From contig CAVSYB010000015.1 of the NCBI GenBank assembly GCA_963732155.1, positions 558,001 to 622,000 of the forward strand: 64,000 bases of DNA, given 5' to 3'. Below are positions 61,995-64,000 of the stretch, one piece after another. A model generated the notes under the pieces. It was not told the DNA's origin and did no database searches. It was given only the letters and a program-made list of their open reading frames with translations. The stretch comes from Roseiarcus sp963732155 (lineage in GTDB: Bacteria > Pseudomonadota > Alphaproteobacteria > Rhizobiales > Beijerinckiaceae). Made by a program: the position numbers and the translations under genes. Each line of letters starts with the position of its first letter. Position 1 is the stretch's first letter.

Positions 61995-62869
61995 AGGCGG
62001 GCGCCGCGCAGGCGGGCAAGACGGAGCGCGACGAGAATTTCCCCGTCGCCTCGCGCCTCATTGCGCCGCATTTGCGCCCGCCGATCCTCGCCTTCTATCG
62101 TTTCGCGCGCAAGGCCGACGACATCGCCGACTCCCCAGATCTTTCGACGCAGGCCAAGCTCGACGCGCTCGACGCGCTCGATGCGACGCTCGCCGGCGCG
62201 CGCGACGCCGATGCCGACGCCGGGGCTTTGCGCGCGATGCTGGCGGCGCGGAAATTGAGCCCGGTCCATGCGCACGACCTGATCGCGGCCTTTCGGCTCG
62301 ACGCGACGCAGCGTCGCTATCGCGACTGGGCGGCGCTGATGGGCTATTGCGCGCTTTCGGCCATGCCGGTCGGACGATTCGTGCTCGAAGTCCATGGCGA
62401 GAGCCCCGCGCTGTGGCCGGCCAGCGACGCCATCTGCGCGAGCCTGCAGATCATCAATCACCTGCAGGACTGCGGGCAGGATTACGCACGGCTGGACCGC
62501 ATCTATCTGCCCGAGGACGCGCTCGCGCGCGCGGGCGCCTCAGTCGCCGATCTGGCGGAGCCGCGCGCGACGCCGGCGCTGCGCGCGGCGATCGTCGACC
62601 TCGCGCGAAAAGCGGGCGCGCTGCTCGACGACGGGGCGGCGCTACGCGGGCGCGTCGCCGACTGGCGTCTGGCCTGCGAGATCGGCGCGATCGTGCGGCT
62701 GGCGCGCGCCAATGTCCGCCGGCTCGAGAAATTCGATCCGCTCGCCGAGCGCGTGCATCCTGGCCGCGCCGCGTTCCTGTGGTCGGCCCTGCTCGGCGCG
62801 GCGCAAAGCGCGCTCGCGCGCATCGCGCGCGCCGGCGCGCCCGTCCACGCCGAGGCGGCCCGGAAGTGA
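61991..62869 (+). CDS. hpnC: Squalene synthase-like enzyme HpnC (hydroxysqualene synthase)
   Basis: 292 residues. Trans-isoprenyl synthase motifs: FYRFARKADDIADSP (first Asp-rich) and INHLQDCGQDYARLDRIYLP (second). In hopanoid makers HpnC turns presqualene diphosphate (made by HpnD) into hydroxysqualene. The N-terminal half GKTERDENFPVASRLIAPHLRPPILAFYRFARKADDIAD is characteristic. It is translationally coupled to hpnB before and hpnD after. Confidence 0.95.
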   Translation: MKAGAAQAGKTERDENFPVASRLIAPHLRPPILAFYRFARKADDIADSPDLSTQAKLDALDALDATLAGARDADADAGALRAMLAARKLSPVHAHDLIAAFRLDATQRRYRDWAALMGYCALSAMPVGRFVLEVHGESPALWPASDAICASLQIINHLQDCGQDYARLDRIYLPEDALARAGASVADLAEPRATPALRAAIVDLARKAGALLDDGAALRGRVADWRLACEIGAIVRLARANVRRLEKFDPLAERVHPGRAAFLWSALLGAAQSALARIARAGAPVHAEAARK

Positions 62870-63696
62870 ACGCGCCGCCGCCCGCCCTCACCGCCCCGCG
62901 GGGCAGCTCCTTCTACGCCGCGATGCGCATCTTGCCCCGCAACAAACGCCAGGCGATGTTCGAGATTTACGGGTTCTGCCGCGCCGTCGACGACATCGCC
63001 GACGATTGCGCGCGCTCGCGTGAAACGCGCCGGAGCGAGCTGCAGGCCTGGCGCGCCGATATCGAGGCGATTTACGCCGGCGCGCCGCCGGCCCGCCCGC
63101 TCGCCGGACTGGCGGCCGCGATCCGCGCCCACAACCTTCAGCGGCGCGATTTTCTCGCCGTCCTGGACGGCATGGAGATGGACGTGGCGGCGGACATTCG
63201 CGCGCCCGACTGGGCGACGCTCGACCTCTATTGCGACCGCGTCGCCGGCGCGGTGGGGCGGTTGTCGACGCGCGTGTTCGGCCTCGAAGCCGGCGCGGGC
63301 GAGGCGCTCGCCGCGCATCTCGGGCGCGCCCTGCAATTGACCAACATCCTGCGCGATCTCGACGAGGATTGCGCGCTGGGGCGCCTGTATCTGCCGCGCG
63401 AAGCGCTCGATGAGGCCGGCATCGGCGCGCGCGACCCTGCGGCGGTGCTGGGCTCGGCGGCGATCGACGCGGCGACCCGCCCGGTGATCGCGGAGGCGCA
63501 GCGCCGGTTTCGCCTGGCGCGCGAAATCATGGATGCCTGCCCGCGCGCGAACGTGCGCGCGCCGCAATTGATGGCGACGGTCTATCGGGCGATTCTGGAC
63601 CGGCTCGTCGCAAGGGGCTTTGCGCCGCCCCGCGCGCCGGTGCGCGCGCCGCTGCCGCGCCTCCTGCTCGGCGTGCTCCGTTACGGGTTTTTTTGA
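62866..63696 (+). CDS. hpnD: Presqualene diphosphate synthase HpnD
   Basis: 276 residues from a GTG that overlaps the hpnC stop (GTGA). Motifs: GSSFYAAMRILPRNKRQAMFEIYGFCRAVDDIADD and ALQLTNILRDLDEDCALGRLYLP with the two Asp-rich sites. It condenses two farnesyl diphosphates to presqualene diphosphate. The start is the first possible codon before the conserved SSFYAAM. The stop overlaps the hpnE start. Confidence 0.95.
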   Translation: MNAPPPALTAPRGSSFYAAMRILPRNKRQAMFEIYGFCRAVDDIADDCARSRETRRSELQAWRADIEAIYAGAPPARPLAGLAAAIRAHNLQRRDFLAVLDGMEMDVAADIRAPDWATLDLYCDRVAGAVGRLSTRVFGLEAGAGEALAAHLGRALQLTNILRDLDEDCALGRLYLPREALDEAGIGARDPAAVLGSAAIDAATRPVIAEAQRRFRLAREIMDACPRANVRAPQLMATVYRAILDRLVARGFAPPRAPVRAPLPRLLLGVLRYGFF

Positions 63697-64000
63697 TGGC
63701 GCGCCCTGTCGTCCATATCATCGGCGCGGGACTGGCGGGACTCGCTGCGGCGGTGAAGCTCGCCGAGGCGCCTTGCGACATCGTCGTGCACGAAGCGACG
63801 CGGCAGGCCGGCGGCCGTTGCCGCTCGTTCTTCGACGAAACGATGGATGCGACGATCGACAACGGCAATCACCTGCTGCTGTCGGGCAACGACGCGGCGC
63901 TCGGCTATCTCGACGCGATCGGCGCGCGTCAGGAGCTGCACGGCCCGGCGCGCTGCGAAATCGCCTTCGCCGATATGGCGAGCGGCGAGCGTTGGACGCT
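63696..64000 (+). CDS. hpnE: Hydroxysqualene dehydroxylase HpnE (5' part)
   Basis: About 101 residues before the window ends. It begins MARPVVHIIGAGLAGLAAAVKLAEAPCDIVVHEATRQAGGRCRSFFDETMDATIDNGNHLLLSGN, an FAD-binding Rossmann start with the GxGxxG motif and the amine-oxidase/phytoene-desaturase-like continuation of HpnE. It reduces hydroxysqualene to squalene. The ATG overlaps the hpnD stop. Confidence 0.92.
   Translation, partial: MARPVVHIIGAGLAGLAAAVKLAEAPCDIVVHEATRQAGGRCRSFFDETMDATIDNGNHLLLSGNDAALGYLDAIGARQELHGPARCEIAFADMASGERWT

Noticed and set aside
1..64000. CRISPR arrays, tRNA or rRNA genes
   Set aside because: I looked for regularly spaced repeats and for tRNA-like clover-leaf arms with CCA-type ends and found none that held up. 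A covariance-model search would be needed to be certain.

Overview
The window is GC-rich, densely coded DNA from an alphaproteobacterium. Evidence for this is a Tad/Flp pilus operon of the cpa type with a full CtrA box in front of the pilin gene, a Rhizobiales-style hopanoid (hpn) operon, type-B PutA, DUF2314 and PreA/PreT genes, and GTG or ATGA coupled starts. A member of Hyphomicrobiales is most likely. I cannot name the genus from sequence alone. No rRNA, tRNA or CRISPR array was seen.

Layout. 1-5.8 kb: the 5' part of an ABC exporter, a small conserved protein, putA, and convergent dgoK. 6.4-15.7 kb: Tad pilus locus flp-cpaA-cpaB-cpaC-cpaD-cpaE-cpaF-tadB-tadC, preceded by a CtrA-type box. 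15.7-17.9 kb: a three-gene phospholipid-type operon on the minus strand (CDP-alcohol phosphatidyltransferase, PlsC-like acyltransferase, CdsA-like cytidylyltransferase). 18.0-22.5 kb: an accessory patch with a decayed IS630-type element, a frameshifted and truncated PhyH-like gene, two sulfotransferases, a glycosyltransferase of the DXD sugar type and a small orphan ORF. 22.5-23.3 kb: apparently non-coding. 23.3-31.5 kb: an RND efflux pump (permease, adaptor, outer-membrane factor) followed by its own response regulator and histidine kinase. 31.7-33.4 kb: a porin-like barrel.

33.8-45.3 kb is the most interesting region. It is a catabolic cluster with two PF04199-type cyclase/hydrolases, two atypical crotonase-fold enzymes, an exported alpha/beta hydrolase, a TRAP transporter, a LacI-family regulator, an NDP-forming acyl-CoA ligase and a SnoaL-like protein. 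Four copies of a palindrome TTGAAAC-NN-TTCAA or close variants lie in front of the TRAP operon, the regulator/ligase divergent promoter and the hydrolase. This suggests one local regulon for uptake and CoA-dependent breakdown of an unidentified organic acid.

45.4-46.5 kb: debris (IS5-type transposase stub joined to a TPR-like fragment). 46.5-52.3 kb: a dipeptide/oligopeptide-type ABC importer. 52.5-53.0 kb: a DUF2314 protein. 53.1-55.8 kb: preT-preA for reductive pyrimidine breakdown, with a perfect RutR-type operator in front. 56.0-60.4 kb: an EmrAB plus outer-membrane-factor drug exporter. 60.8-64 kb: hpnB-hpnC-hpnD-hpnE for squalene/hopanoid synthesis, translationally coupled and running off the window.
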